Shown here one piece after another: positions 54,979-63,926 of a stretch of 64,000 nucleotides of DNA; the first letter of the stretch is position 1, and each line of letters opens with the position of its first letter. Made by a program: the position numbers and the translations under genes. The notes under the pieces were generated by a model. The model did not search any database, was not told the origin of the DNA, and saw only the letters and a list, made by a program, of their open reading frames with translations. The stretch is from Cherax quadricarinatus (Eukaryota > Arthropoda > Malacostraca > Decapoda > Parastacidae). The DNA lies in the NCBI RefSeq assembly GCF_038502225.1, contig NC_091383.1:3423235-3487234 (forward strand), read 5' to 3'.

Positions 54979-55017
54979 TTGTATTGATAAAGCCACTGGA
55001 TGGCGAAACGTCTACAA
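54979..55017 (+). ncRNA. Hammerhead-like motif (core UUGAUAA), copy B1
   Basis: UUGUA (stem I), UUGAUAA, extra A, stem II GCCA-CUGGA-UGGC, GAAAC, GUC, then UACAA (stem I, 5 bp perfect). Positions 3 and 8 are U and A in place of C and G. Predicted cleavage after C55012. Confidence 0.6.
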
Positions 55018-55396
55018 TAAAGATACCCAGATGTTGCACATGTGTCTTAATTTCATCTTGTCGGTATTATATACCATTCTTACACAACTTGTCAGACACT
55101 GCAACATCATGGAATCTTGATTCTGAGGACATGTACATAACCTTCACGACTACGACAACTACTACTACAACTAACCCATCTCTTTGGGAAGGACCTACTT
55201 CCACTGGGGAATCCCGCCTACCAGTGACTATGCCCTCGTCTGCTACACCTGACGTTACTATATAAGCGCCAGGCTCCTTTCGTCTGCTTCAGAATCTCCA
55301 CGACTATGGTGCTCTTCGCACCTTCTCCTAGGTTGAGGGACTGATTACCTCATCTTCTGTACATAGTTCTACTGTCTTCAAGTTATGTCCTAGAAT

Positions 55397-55435
55397 TTGT
55401 ATTGATAAAGCCACTGGATGGCGAAACGTCTACAA
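55397..55435 (+). ncRNA. Hammerhead-like motif (core UUGAUAA), copy B2
   Basis: Identical motif to B1, 418 bp downstream. Predicted cleavage after C55430. Cutting at both sites would release a 418-nt monomer. Confidence 0.6.
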
Positions 55436-55504
55436 TAAAGATACCCAGATGTTGCATATGTGTCTTAATTTCATCTTGTCTGTATTATATACCATTCTTA
55501 CACA

Positions 55505-55728
55505 GCTTTCTTGATAGTTGTGACAGAACCCACAGGCACAACACCAGACACAAACATCTCTACGACATTCCCCGTGTCCAACTAAACCTTTACAAAAATT
55601 CAATGTATGTCAAAGGCCCTAAAATCTGGAACACCCTACCTGAAAATTCCAAAACTGCAGACACATTCATCACCTTCAAAACTACCATCAGAAAACATCT
55701 TATCTCCCTGATACACCCTGTCAACTAA
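55505..55728 (+). pseudogene. LINE-C RT C-terminal tail, part 2
   Basis: Resumes LINE-C after the insertion: RHNTRHKHLYDIPRVQLNLY, GPKIWNTLPENSKT and a stop at 55726-55728. It is the usual C-terminus of Jockey-like LINE proteins. Confidence 0.8.
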
Positions 55729-56118
55729 TAATACGAATACCACCTGGTGGTTCACACTTACACTCACTCACCCATTTGACCATAAACAGAAATATCAATC
55801 TCAATCTCAAAATAATGAATCTTAACTAGTCATAAGTTGGCCTGTGATACTCCAATACTGAAACTATGTATAGTGCCAAAACAAAAGCATTCACATTGCT
55901 AAACTCACAACTAGTATTTAGTCACTTAGCCTTAATACCAACTTACCTCATAATTTTGTAATATTTTAAACTTAAGATTTAATATAAGTCTGCCCGAAAT
56001 GCCTAGCCATGCTAGGCGTTCTAGTGGTACACTCTGTAATTATTATTTTACTACATGTAAACCACACAATAACCAAATTCTGTAAACTCAGCATTGTAAT
56101 ACTTATAGAGAATAAACT

Positions 56119-56682
56119 TTGAATTTGAATGGTATTGTATACCATTCATTTACAACATGGTATTGTGTACCATTCATGTACAACATGGTATTATATACCA
56201 TTCATGTACAACATGGTATTGTGTACGATTCATTTACATGGTATTGTGTACCATTCATGTACAACATGGTTTTGTATACCATTCATGTACATGGTATTGT
56301 ATACCATTCATGTACAACATGGTATTATATACCATTCATGTGCAACATGGTATTGTGTACGATTCATTTACATGGTATTGTGTACCATTCATGTACAACA
56401 TGGTATTGTATACCATTCATGTGCAACATGGTATTGTGTACGATTCATTTACATGGTATTGTGTACCATTCATGTACAACATGGTATTGTATACCATTCA
56501 TGTACAACATGGTATTATATACCATTCATGTACAACATGGTATTATATACCATTCATGTACAACATGGTATTGTGTACGATTCATTTACATGGTATTGTG
56601 TACCATTCATGTACAACATGGTATTGTGTACCATTCATGTACAACATGGTATTGTATACCATTCATGTACAACATGGCTGCC
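56119..56682. repeat. 28-bp array, right part, with 22-bp variant units
   Basis: Same unit as 54022-54357, with shorter variants (CATTTACATGGTATTGTG) and more sequence diversity than the left part. Frames are open in all three phases; no gene. From 56683 to 56781 I see nothing. Confidence 0.92.
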
Positions 56683-56781
56683 TCTCTTACAGATTTTGCA
56701 TGTTCTGTGACTAAAATCTTGTGGTTTTTATGAGTGATGGGGTCAGTAGAAGGAAATAAATGGCCCAGGATAAGAATACAA

Positions 56782-56955
56782 CAGGTTCTCGAATAACATT
56801 GTTTTCTTATAACGTTGATGTGATAATAAAATTGAAAGAATATAATTATAAATTACTGTAACCCAAGAATTTGAAAAGTATGTGGTAATCATGTGATAAT
56901 TGTTTCACTTAGTCTCCAGGAACCTGTCGATGACGTTAAGTGAGGATTTACTGTA
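56782..56955 (+). mobile_element. Possible MITE (aacaggttctcg ... caggaacctgtcg)
   Basis: Ends share inverted AGGTTC/GAACCT elements and an ataacgtt/gacgtta motif. Non-coding and short. TSD not resolved. Confidence 0.4.
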
Positions 56956-56957
56956 TG

Positions 56958-57010
56958 GGTCACGGACTGGGTCGTGGGGATGTTGACCCCCGAAGCCGCC
57001 TCCAGGTATA
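56958..57010 (+). mobile_element. LINE-A 3' terminal scrap
   Basis: Matches the last 50 bp of LINE-A (tgttgacccccg.a, ctccaggta). Confidence 0.7.
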
Positions 57011-57022
57011 GTTAAGGAAGAT

Positions 57023-57200
57023 ACAGTGGAACCTTGGTACTTGAACTCAATTCATTCTGAAAGGCTGTTAGAGTGCCTATCTGCTGGAGTATTGAACAGT
57101 TTCTTCCCAACTAATTTTCTTGTTGGTCAGCTGTTATCACTAATCCTCATAGGCCCTGTAGTGAATTATTTATACAATATAAAAAAAATTGATAATAAAA
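57023..57200 (+). mobile_element. Tigger-like MITE half, diverged
   Basis: TACAGTGGAACCTTGGTACTTGA start resembles 52068; degenerate interior, no right end. From 57201 to 57337 I see nothing. Confidence 0.45.
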
Positions 57201-57337
57201 ATGGAAAATTATTATAATCAGAAGTGCTAATGAAGGTTGAAAAATACAGAAATAATATGAAAGAATTATGTGACATAAGAGAAGCATAAAGAACCAAAAC
57301 AACTGGAAGAAAACTTTGATACAGATATTGAAGCATC

Positions 57338-57462
57338 AAGGAAGGTTTCTTGATGCTGGCGAGGGGCTCTTGATCTAGGGGACTGGATCTGTGCTTCTAC
57401 CCCAGCTCCCCTTCAGGTGCTACACAATCCCTACAGGTTTAGTGCTCTCCCATAATTTTTTA
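57338..57462 (+). mobile_element. SINE-T copy (single 49-bp segment)
   Basis: Order: caaggaaggtttcttgatgc, ggcgaggggctcttgatc, ctgtgcttc, caggtgctacacaatcc, ggtttagtgctctcc. Carries the 49-bp unit once, showing the ancestral state of the 29708-31810 array. Confidence 0.82.
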
Positions 57463-57815
57463 TTAACACATTGGCCTTCTCCCACCAAGACAGGGCGGCC
57501 CATAAAAGAAAAACTTTCATCACTATTCACTCCATCACTGTCTTGCCGGAGGCGTGCTTACACTACAGTTATAAAACTGCAACACTAACACCCCTCCTTC
57601 AGAGTGCACTGTACTTCCCATCTCCAGGAATCAAGTCCAGCCTGCCAGTTTCCCTGAACCCCTTCATAAATGTTACCTTGCTTACACTCCAACAGCATGT
57701 CAAGTCCTAAAAACTATTTGTCTCCATTTGCTCTTAACATGCTCATGCATGCTTGCTGGACGTCCAAGCCCCTCGCGCACAAAACCACCTTTACCCCCTC
57801 CAACCTGTTGTGATC
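57463..57815 (-). mobile_element. LINE-B 3' end fragment
   Basis: Reverse complement runs from the end of the RT ORF (gcgaggggcttggacgtcc) through the 3' UTR, including a single copy of the 57-bp-array source segment (57600-57640) and gtcttggtggga. From 57816 to 58097 there is only simple-sequence and a CR1-tail-like piece (58010-58062). Confidence 0.8.
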
Positions 57816-58097
57816 CCCCTCCTACATACTCTAACCTGAGCCTCACTATCCTCGTAAAAACTCTTTACTGCACAATACAAATAGGTAATCTAAATATTGA
57901 AGTCGATACACTACCTGTAACTACCATTATCACCATTAACTACTACCATTATCACTATTAACTACTACCATCACCATTAACTACTACCATTGCTACCTAA
58001 CATGTTAATGTGCCTCAAGATCTATCCTAGCATGGGCCAGTAGGCCTACTGCCATACTTCTCTAATATTTACACTTACGTTTCTCCAGCCTATAAAC

Positions 58098-58555
58098 TGT
58101 GGGAATGCTTGAAGTTCCTAAATCTGTACTCTTTAGAATGCAGGAGGGAGAGATACATGATTATATACATCTGGAAAATCCTAGAGGGACTAGTACCAAA
58201 CTTGCACACGAAAATCACTCACTACGAAAGCAAAAGACTTGGCAGACGATGCAACATCCCCCCAATGAAAAGCAGGGGTGCCACTAGCATGATGAGAGAC
58301 AATACAACAAGTATTGGGGGCCCAAGACTTCAACTGCTTCCCAGTGTACATCAGGGGGATTGCCAATAGACCTCTGGCTGTCTTCAAGCAGGTACTAAAC
58401 AAGCATCTAAAGTCAGTACCTGACCAGCTGGGCTGTGGTTTGTATGTTGTATTATGTGTGGCTAACAGTAACAGCCTGGTTGATCAGGCCTTGATCCACC
58501 ATGAGGCCTGGTCACAGGCCGGGCTGTGGGGGCATTGACCCCCGGAACTCCAGGT
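58098..58555 (+). mobile_element. LINE-A 3' fragment, 5'-truncated
   Basis: C-terminal 130 codons or so and 3' end, broken frame (a deletion near 58328). Ends CCGGAACTCCAGGTATACC. Confidence 0.85.
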
Positions 58556-58646
58556 ATACCAGATATGATCTATCACAAATTCTGATACAAGATTATTGTC
58601 TTAATAAAGTTACTGTCTGTGTGTACAACTACAGATGGCACCTATA

Positions 58647-58808
58647 TTATTATTATTATAATCAAGGGGGAAAGCACTAAACCCATAGGATTATACAGCA
58701 CCTATGGGGGGATGGAAGGCATTCAGGCTTAATTCAGGGAACTGGAGCACAGATCCAATTCCCTAGATAAAGAGCCCCTCACCAGCGTCAAGGAGCCTTC
58801 CTTGAGGG
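58647..58808 (-). mobile_element. SINE-T copy with 13-bp TSD
   Basis: GATGGCACCTATA flanks it at 58634-58646 and 58809-58821. On the minus strand it runs from a partial 49-bp segment to an ATAATAATAAT tail. A clear case of target-primed insertion, with the tail shared with LINE-D. Confidence 0.9.
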
Positions 58809-58959
58809 GATGGCACCTATAACATTGCACTCTGGTGCCATCTTGTATAAGGAAAATGATAGTGCTTGGAGTTGTCACTACACTGCATTTGGGGTGCCAC
58901 CTAGTGCAGGGAGACAGCACTGTATGACCCAGGTGGGTTTAGTGCATAGTTTTGATAAT

Positions 58960-59850
58960 GGCACAAAGTTAATGAAAATAGCACTAGGTTGCCATCTATT
59001 GGAGGAAGAATAAACTAAATTAGTTAATTTTTTGCACAATAGATGGCCCTAAATATTACTAATGAAAATGGCACTTGGCTGCCATCTATTGTTATAATTA
59101 TTTACTAAATCTAGTTCAGTTTTTGCATAATAGATGGCGCTGTCAGTTAATGAAAATGGGAAGATAAATGGTAGACTAAACTAAATTTTTTTTTAGTTCA
59201 CTTTTTGCTCAATAGATGGCGAAAAAAAAATTTGAAAATGGGAAGATCAACTAGGGGAGACTAAACTAAATATTTTTAGTTTCTTTTTTGCACAATAGAT
59301 GGCGCTGAAAATTACTAATGAAAATGGCACTTGGATGCCATCTAGTGTGAGAATTATGAACTAAACTTTTAGTTCATTTTTTGCACAATAGATGGCGCTG
59401 AAAATTACTAATGAAAATGGCACTTGGGTGCCATCTAGTGAGAGAATTATGAACTAAAAATATTTTATTCAGTCTCCCCTAATCAATCCTCCCATTTTCT
59501 AATTTTTTTTTCGCCATCTATTGAGCAAAAAGTGAACTAAAAAAATATTTAGTATAGTCTGCCCTTTATCTTCCCATTTTCATTAACTTACAGCGCCATC
59601 TATTATGCAAAAACTGAACTAGATTTAGTAAATAATTAAAACAATAGATGGCAGCCAAGTGCCATTTTCATTAGTAATTTTTAGGGCCATCTATTGTGCA
59701 AAAAATGAACTAGATTTAATAATTACAACAATAGATGGCATACAAGTGCCATTTTCAATTTTTAGTGCCATCTGTGCAAAAAATTAATTTAGTTTTTTCT
59801 CCCTAAAGTAAATGGCAGCCTGGTGCCATTTTCATTAACTTTTACTCTGA
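58960..59850. repeat. Imperfect palindrome rich in ATAGATGGC motifs
   Basis: About 58960-59285 (gcacaatagatggc, aatgaaaatgg, ctgccatctattg, ctagttcagttttt, cataatagatggcgc) recurs in reverse order and strand at about 59460-59850. The centre holds two more units. The pattern is a fold-back of several internally repeated blocks. No ORF. Related single motifs lie just outside (58634, 58888), so a dispersed family is likely. Confidence 0.75.
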
Positions 59851-59929
59851 TACCTATTGCAGCAAGTAATGCTAACTCGTTCTGTTACAGAGGGTGAAAC
59901 ACAAAACCTACAGAGGTCATATTATTATA

Positions 59930-60085
59930 ATCAAGGGGGAAGCGCTAAACCCGGAGGATTATACAGCGCCTGGGGGGGGGGATGTGGAAGGCATTCAGGC
60001 TTAATTCGGGGAACTGGAGCACAGATCTAATTCCCTAAATCAAGAGCCCCTCACCAGCATCAAGGAACTTTCCTTGAGTGGAGAG
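59930..60085 (-). mobile_element. SINE-T copy, minus strand
   Basis: ATTATTATAATC tail, gcgctaaacccggagg, ggattatacagcgcc, then the single 49-bp segment. Close to the family consensus; truncated at the 5' end. TSD unclear. From 60086 to 60344 I see no gene. Confidence 0.85.
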
Positions 60086-60344
60086 ACACGAGCAAATGTG
60101 AATATCTAGAAAATATTTGTGTTCTGGGACTATGATCCTCTGTAACAAACACAAGTTTGAGAACAACACATACTGGCAAGAATGTAAGGTGATGACCTGA
60201 CCAGTGAGGTAGGAGACAGCATCAGGTAACCTTTGAGGTCGACTGACAACTACATCATGTAGTGGACAGGTCTTGGTTGAGTATCAGATGTGTCTGTGTT
60301 TTCCACATGTTATTATTACCAGCTTTTTTGTCCAGTTGCAGCGA

Positions 60345-60566
60345 CTGCAATTAATCAAGGTTCCAGGCATTTTCAGAATCTAAGGTTGTGTTTGATATAA
60401 GGACACAAGTGCAACTAATGCAACATTTTATTTTAACAATTCACTCTGCAGGAACTTTGTTAAGACATTACAAACAAGGACACAGAGTATATATAGGTAT
60501 AGTGTGAGGTGCAAAGCATAATACAATCACTGTAGGTAATAGCAGTAGTATTTGTGGTAGTAATAG
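60345..60566 (-). mobile_element. Penelope-type inverted arm, left of LINE-A3
   Basis: GGACACAAGTGCAACTAATG (60399-60418) and following sequence are the inverse of 63640-63880. The region also contains a diverged hammerhead pattern (cttaacaaag, gttcctgcagag) and a piece like the Penelope C-terminal coding end (about 60352-60378). Confidence 0.7.
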
Positions 60567-63500
60567 TACTAACAATACCAACAATACCACCAGTCCGATG
60601 ACATTCTTCTTGGCAAATATACAGGGTCTAAAGCCAGCAACAAACAACAAAATACCTTTCATCCGTGGACTGCTTGCAGAGGCAAAGGCAATGTTCGCGG
60701 CTTTCACTGAGACCCACATAAAGGATCACTTGGACAACGAAATATGGATCCCAGGTTACAACCTATACAGATGTGACAGAGTGAACAGGCAAAAGGGGGG
60801 GGTTGGCCTGTACATTGCAGAGTCACTTGTTTGCACAGAACTGCTAAATGCCTCAAATGATGTAGTGGAAGTTTTAGCAGTAAACGTCGAGAACCAAAAC
60901 CTAGTCATTGTGGTAGTCTACAAGCCTCCGGATGCAACATCCCAGCAATTCCAGGAACAGCTGTTAAAAATTGACCACTGTCTGGAAAATCTTCCAGCTC
61001 CTGCACCCAACATCTTGCTCCTGGGGGATTTCAACTTAAGGCACCTAAAATGGAGGAATATAGCAAATAATATTGTTGCAGTAATAACACCAGGAGGCAG
61101 CTCTGATGAAAACTCACACTCACACGAGCTTTTAAATCTCTGCACAAAATTCAATTTAAACCAGCAAATAATAGAGCCTACTAGACTGGACAATACACTA
61201 GACCTCATCTTCACTAACAATGATGATCTGATAAGAAATGTCACCATATCAAAAACAATATACTCAGATCACAACATAATTGAGGTTCAGACATGTATGC
61301 GTGGAGCCCCAGACCGACATAATGAGACTAGTCACGAGGGAGCATTCACCAAATTCAACTTCAATAACAAAAACATAAAGTGGGACCAAGTAAACCAAGT
61401 CCTAACCGATATAAGCTGGGAAGATATACTAAGCAACACAGACCCCAACGTATGCCTAGAACAGATTAAGTTGGTGGCACTCGATGTATGCACAAGGCTT
61501 ATTCCTCTAAGAAAAAGGAGGAGTAGATGTAAAATAGAAAGAGACAGGCGCTCCCTTTACAGGCGACGGAAAAGAATAACAGAGCGGCTAAAAGAGGTCA
61601 ATATATCTGAAATGCGTAGGGAGACACTGGTCAGAGAAATAGCAAGCATCGAACTCAAGCTAAAGGAATCTTATAGGAGTCAGGAATCGCGGGAAGAACT
61701 AAAGGCCATAAATGAAATCGAAAGAAACCCAAAGTATTTCTTCTCCTATGCCAAATCAAAGTCGAGAACAACATCCAGTATTGGGCCCCTACTTAAACAA
61801 GATGGGTCCTACACAGATGACAGCAAGGAAATGAGTGAGCTACTCAAGTCCCAATATGACTCAGTTTTTAGCAAGCCGCTAACCAGACTGAGAGTCGAAG
61901 ATCAAAATGAATTTTTTATGAGAGAGCCACAAAATTTGATTAACACAAGCCTATCCGATGTTATCCTGACGCCAAATGACTTCGAACAGGCGATAAATGA
62001 CATGCCCATGCACTCTGCCCCAGGGCCAGACTCATGGAACTCCGTGTTCATCAAGAACTGCAAGAAGCCCCTATCACGAGCCTTTTCCATCCTATGGAGA
62101 GGGAGCATGGACACGGGGGTCGTCCCACAGTTACTAAAAACAACAGACATAGCCCCACTCCACAAAGGGGGCAGTAAAGCAACAGCAAAGAACTACAGAC
62201 CGATAGCACTAACATCCCATATCATAAAAATCTTTGAAAGGGTCCTAAGAAGCAAGATCACCACCCATCTAGAAACCCATCAGTTACACAACCCAGGGCA
62301 ACATGGGTTTAGAACAGGTCGCTCCTGTCTGTCTCAACTATTGGATCACTACGACAAGGTCCTAAATGCACTAGAAGATAAAAAGAATGCAGATGTAATA
62401 TATACAGACTTTGCAAAAGCCTTCGACAAGTGTGACCATGGCGTAATAGCGCACAAAATGCGTGCTAAAGGGATAACAGGAAAAGTTGGTCGATGGATCT
62501 ATAATTTCCTCACTAACAGAACACAGAGAGCAGTCGTCAACAGAGTAAAGTCCGAGGCAGCTACGGTGAAAAGCTCTGTTCCACAAGGCACAGTACTCGC
62601 TCCCATCTTGTTCCTCATCCTCATATCCGACATAGACAAGGATGTCAGCCACAGCACTGTGTCTTCCTTTGCAGATGACACCCAAATCTGCATGACAGTG
62701 TCTTCCATTGCAGACACTGCAAGGCTCCAGGCGGACATCAACCGAATCTTTCAGTGGGCTGCAGAAAACAATATGAAGTTCAACGATGAGAAATTTCAAT
62801 TACTCAGATATGGTAAACACGAGGAAATTATATCTTCATCAGAGTACAAAATAAATTCTGGCCACAAAATAGAGCGAAACACCAACGTCAAAGACCTGGG
62901 AGTGATCATGGCGGAGGATCTCACCTTCAAGGACCATAACATTGTATCAATCGCATCTGCTAGAAAAATGACAGGATGGATAATGAGAACCTTCAAAACT
63001 AGGGAGGCCAAGCCCATGATGACACTCTTCAGGTCACTTGTTCTATCTAGGCTGGAATATTGCTGCACACTAACATCACCTTTCAAGGCAGGTGAAATTG
63101 CTGACCTAGAAAATGTACAGAGAACCTTCACGGCGCGCATAACGGAGATAAAACACCTCAATTACTGGGAGCGCTTGAGGTTCCTGAACCTGTATTCCCT
63201 GGAATGCAGGCGGGAGAGATACATGATTATATACACCTGGAAAATCCTAGAGGGACTAGTACCGAACTTGCACACGAAAATCACTCACTACGAAAGCAAA
63301 AGACTTGGCAGACGATGCACCATCCCCCCAATGAAAAGCAGGGGTGTCACTAGCACGTTAAGAGACCATACAATAAGTGTCAGGGGCCCGAGACTGTTCA
63401 ACTGCCTCCCAGCATACATAAGGGGGATTACCAACAGACCCCTGGCAGTCTTCAAGCTGGCACTGGACAAGCACCTAAAGTCGGTTCCTGATCAGCCGGG

Positions 63501-63639
63501 CTGTGGCTCGTACGTTGGTTTGCGTGCAGCCAGCAGTAACAGCCTGGTTGATCAGGCTCTGATCCACCAGGAGGCCTGGTCACAGACCGGGCCGCGGGGG
63601 CATTGACCCCCGGAACTCTCTCCAGGTAAACTCCAGGTA
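60567..63639 (+). mobile_element. LINE-A copy 3, least damaged copy, inserted in a Penelope-type fold-back
   Basis: Begins within the sequence just upstream of the endonuclease ATG (accaacaataccaccagtcc, as at 8600) and ends CAGGTAAACTCCAGGTAA. The CCCH region is missing. The element separates the two arms of an inverted repeat (60345-60566 and 63640-63880), so it inserted into that fold-back. Confidence 0.85.
60598..63606 (+). CDS. LINE-A endonuclease-reverse transcriptase, intact 1002-codon frame
   Basis: AP-type endonuclease (residues about 1-225): ANIQG, FTETH, LLLGDFN and SDHNII all present, so the catalytic set looks complete. RT (about 440-760): HSAPGPDSWNS, LHKGGSKATAKNYRPIALTS, HGFRTGRSC, IYTDFAKAFDKCDH (A), SVPQGTVLAPILF (B) and SFADDT (C). 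The C-terminal domain has CRRERYMIIYTWKILEGLVP and a Cys-poor end. No RNase H. The product would nick DNA and reverse-transcribe the element's RNA. The ATG fits the homologous position at 8620, although the ancestral protein may have started further upstream with CCCH fingers. The frame suggests recent activity, but the 5' truncation makes this copy unlikely to be autonomous. Confidence 0.93.
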   Translation: MTFFLANIQGLKPATNNKIPFIRGLLAEAKAMFAAFTETHIKDHLDNEIWIPGYNLYRCDRVNRQKGGVGLYIAESLVCTELLNASNDVVEVLAVNVENQNLVIVVVYKPPDATSQQFQEQLLKIDHCLENLPAPAPNILLLGDFNLRHLKWRNIANNIVAVITPGGSSDENSHSHELLNLCTKFNLNQQIIEPTRLDNTLDLIFTNNDDLIRNVTISKTIYSDHNIIEVQTCMRGAPDRHNETSHEGAFTKFNFNNKNIKWDQVNQVLTDISWEDILSNTDPNVCLEQIKLVALDVCTRLIPLRKRRSRCKIERDRRSLYRRRKRITERLKEVNISEMRRETLVREIASIELKLKESYRSQESREELKAINEIERNPKYFFSYAKSKSRTTSSIGPLLKQDGSYTDDSKEMSELLKSQYDSVFSKPLTRLRVEDQNEFFMREPQNLINTSLSDVILTPNDFEQAINDMPMHSAPGPDSWNSVFIKNCKKPLSRAFSILWRGSMDTGVVPQLLKTTDIAPLHKGGSKATAKNYRPIALTSHIIKIFERVLRSKITTHLETHQLHNPGQHGFRTGRSCLSQLLDHYDKVLNALEDKKNADVIYTDFAKAFDKCDHGVIAHKMRAKGITGKVGRWIYNFLTNRTQRAVVNRVKSEAATVKSSVPQGTVLAPILFLILISDIDKDVSHSTVSSFADDTQICMTVSSIADTARLQADINRIFQWAAENNMKFNDEKFQLLRYGKHEEIISSSEYKINSGHKIERNTNVKDLGVIMAEDLTFKDHNIVSIASARKMTGWIMRTFKTREAKPMMTLFRSLVLSRLEYCCTLTSPFKAGEIADLENVQRTFTARITEIKHLNYWERLRFLNLYSLECRRERYMIIYTWKILEGLVPNLHTKITHYESKRLGRRCTIPPMKSRGVTSTLRDHTISVRGPRLFNCLPAYIRGITNRPLAVFKLALDKHLKSVPDQPGCGSYVGLRAASSNSLVDQALIHQEAWSQTGPRGH

Positions 63640-63880
63640 AACAACTACTACCACTGCCTACAATGATTATACTCTCTGTGTCCATGTATTGTCTGTAATG
63701 GGTTTGACAAAGCTCCTGGAGAGCAAAATGTTGCTTCAATAAAATGTCACATTAGTTGCACTTGTGTCCATTTATCTAACATACTGTCAGTAATTCTACC
63801 ATCAATATTACATCTCAAGTTGTGTCCTGTGATGACTTTCAATGTCAAAAATGCCTGGAGCCTCATTAGTCATTCACAAA
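63640..63880 (+). mobile_element. Penelope-type inverted arm, right of LINE-A3
   Basis: Ends with CATTAGTTGCACTTGTGTCC, the reverse complement of the left arm. Contains a hammerhead-like block at 63704-63732: UUGACAA, extra A, GCUC-CUGGA-GAGC, then AAAAU in place of GAAAC. A gcctggagcctcatta piece at about 63850 resembles the Penelope coding end. Confidence 0.7.
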
Positions 63881-63926
63881 AATTGAATAAAAAAAGTTGG
63901 AAATTATATGGTGGTTGTGGGGATTA

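Larger units (their letters stand above)
54843..55504 (+). mobile_element. Retrozyme-like Penelope-type element, 662 bp, 11-bp TSD
   Basis: GCTTTCTTGAT flanks it at 54832-54842 and 55505-55515. Layout: an inverted 120-bp piece (54843-54962), forward terminus 1 with a hammerhead motif, about 290 bp of non-coding interior, then forward terminus 2 with the same motif. The two motifs are 418 bp apart. No protein is encoded, so mobility would depend on a Penelope-like element in trans. This is the layout of a 1.3-monomer non-autonomous hammerhead element. Confidence 0.85.
54358..56118 (+). mobile_element. LINE-C copy 2, 5'-truncated, inserted in the 28-bp array
   Basis: Begins at ATTATGTTTGGTAG, just after the RT active-site region, and ends AATAAACTTTGAATTTGAAT. 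The 3' UTR is 55732-56118. Array units continue on both sides. A 662-bp element interrupts the coding part at 54843-55504. Confidence 0.85.

Noticed and set aside
56119..56733. ORFs of about 200 codons in three frames over the 28-bp array
   Set aside because: Repeat-derived; a 28-bp period cycles the same three peptides through every frame.
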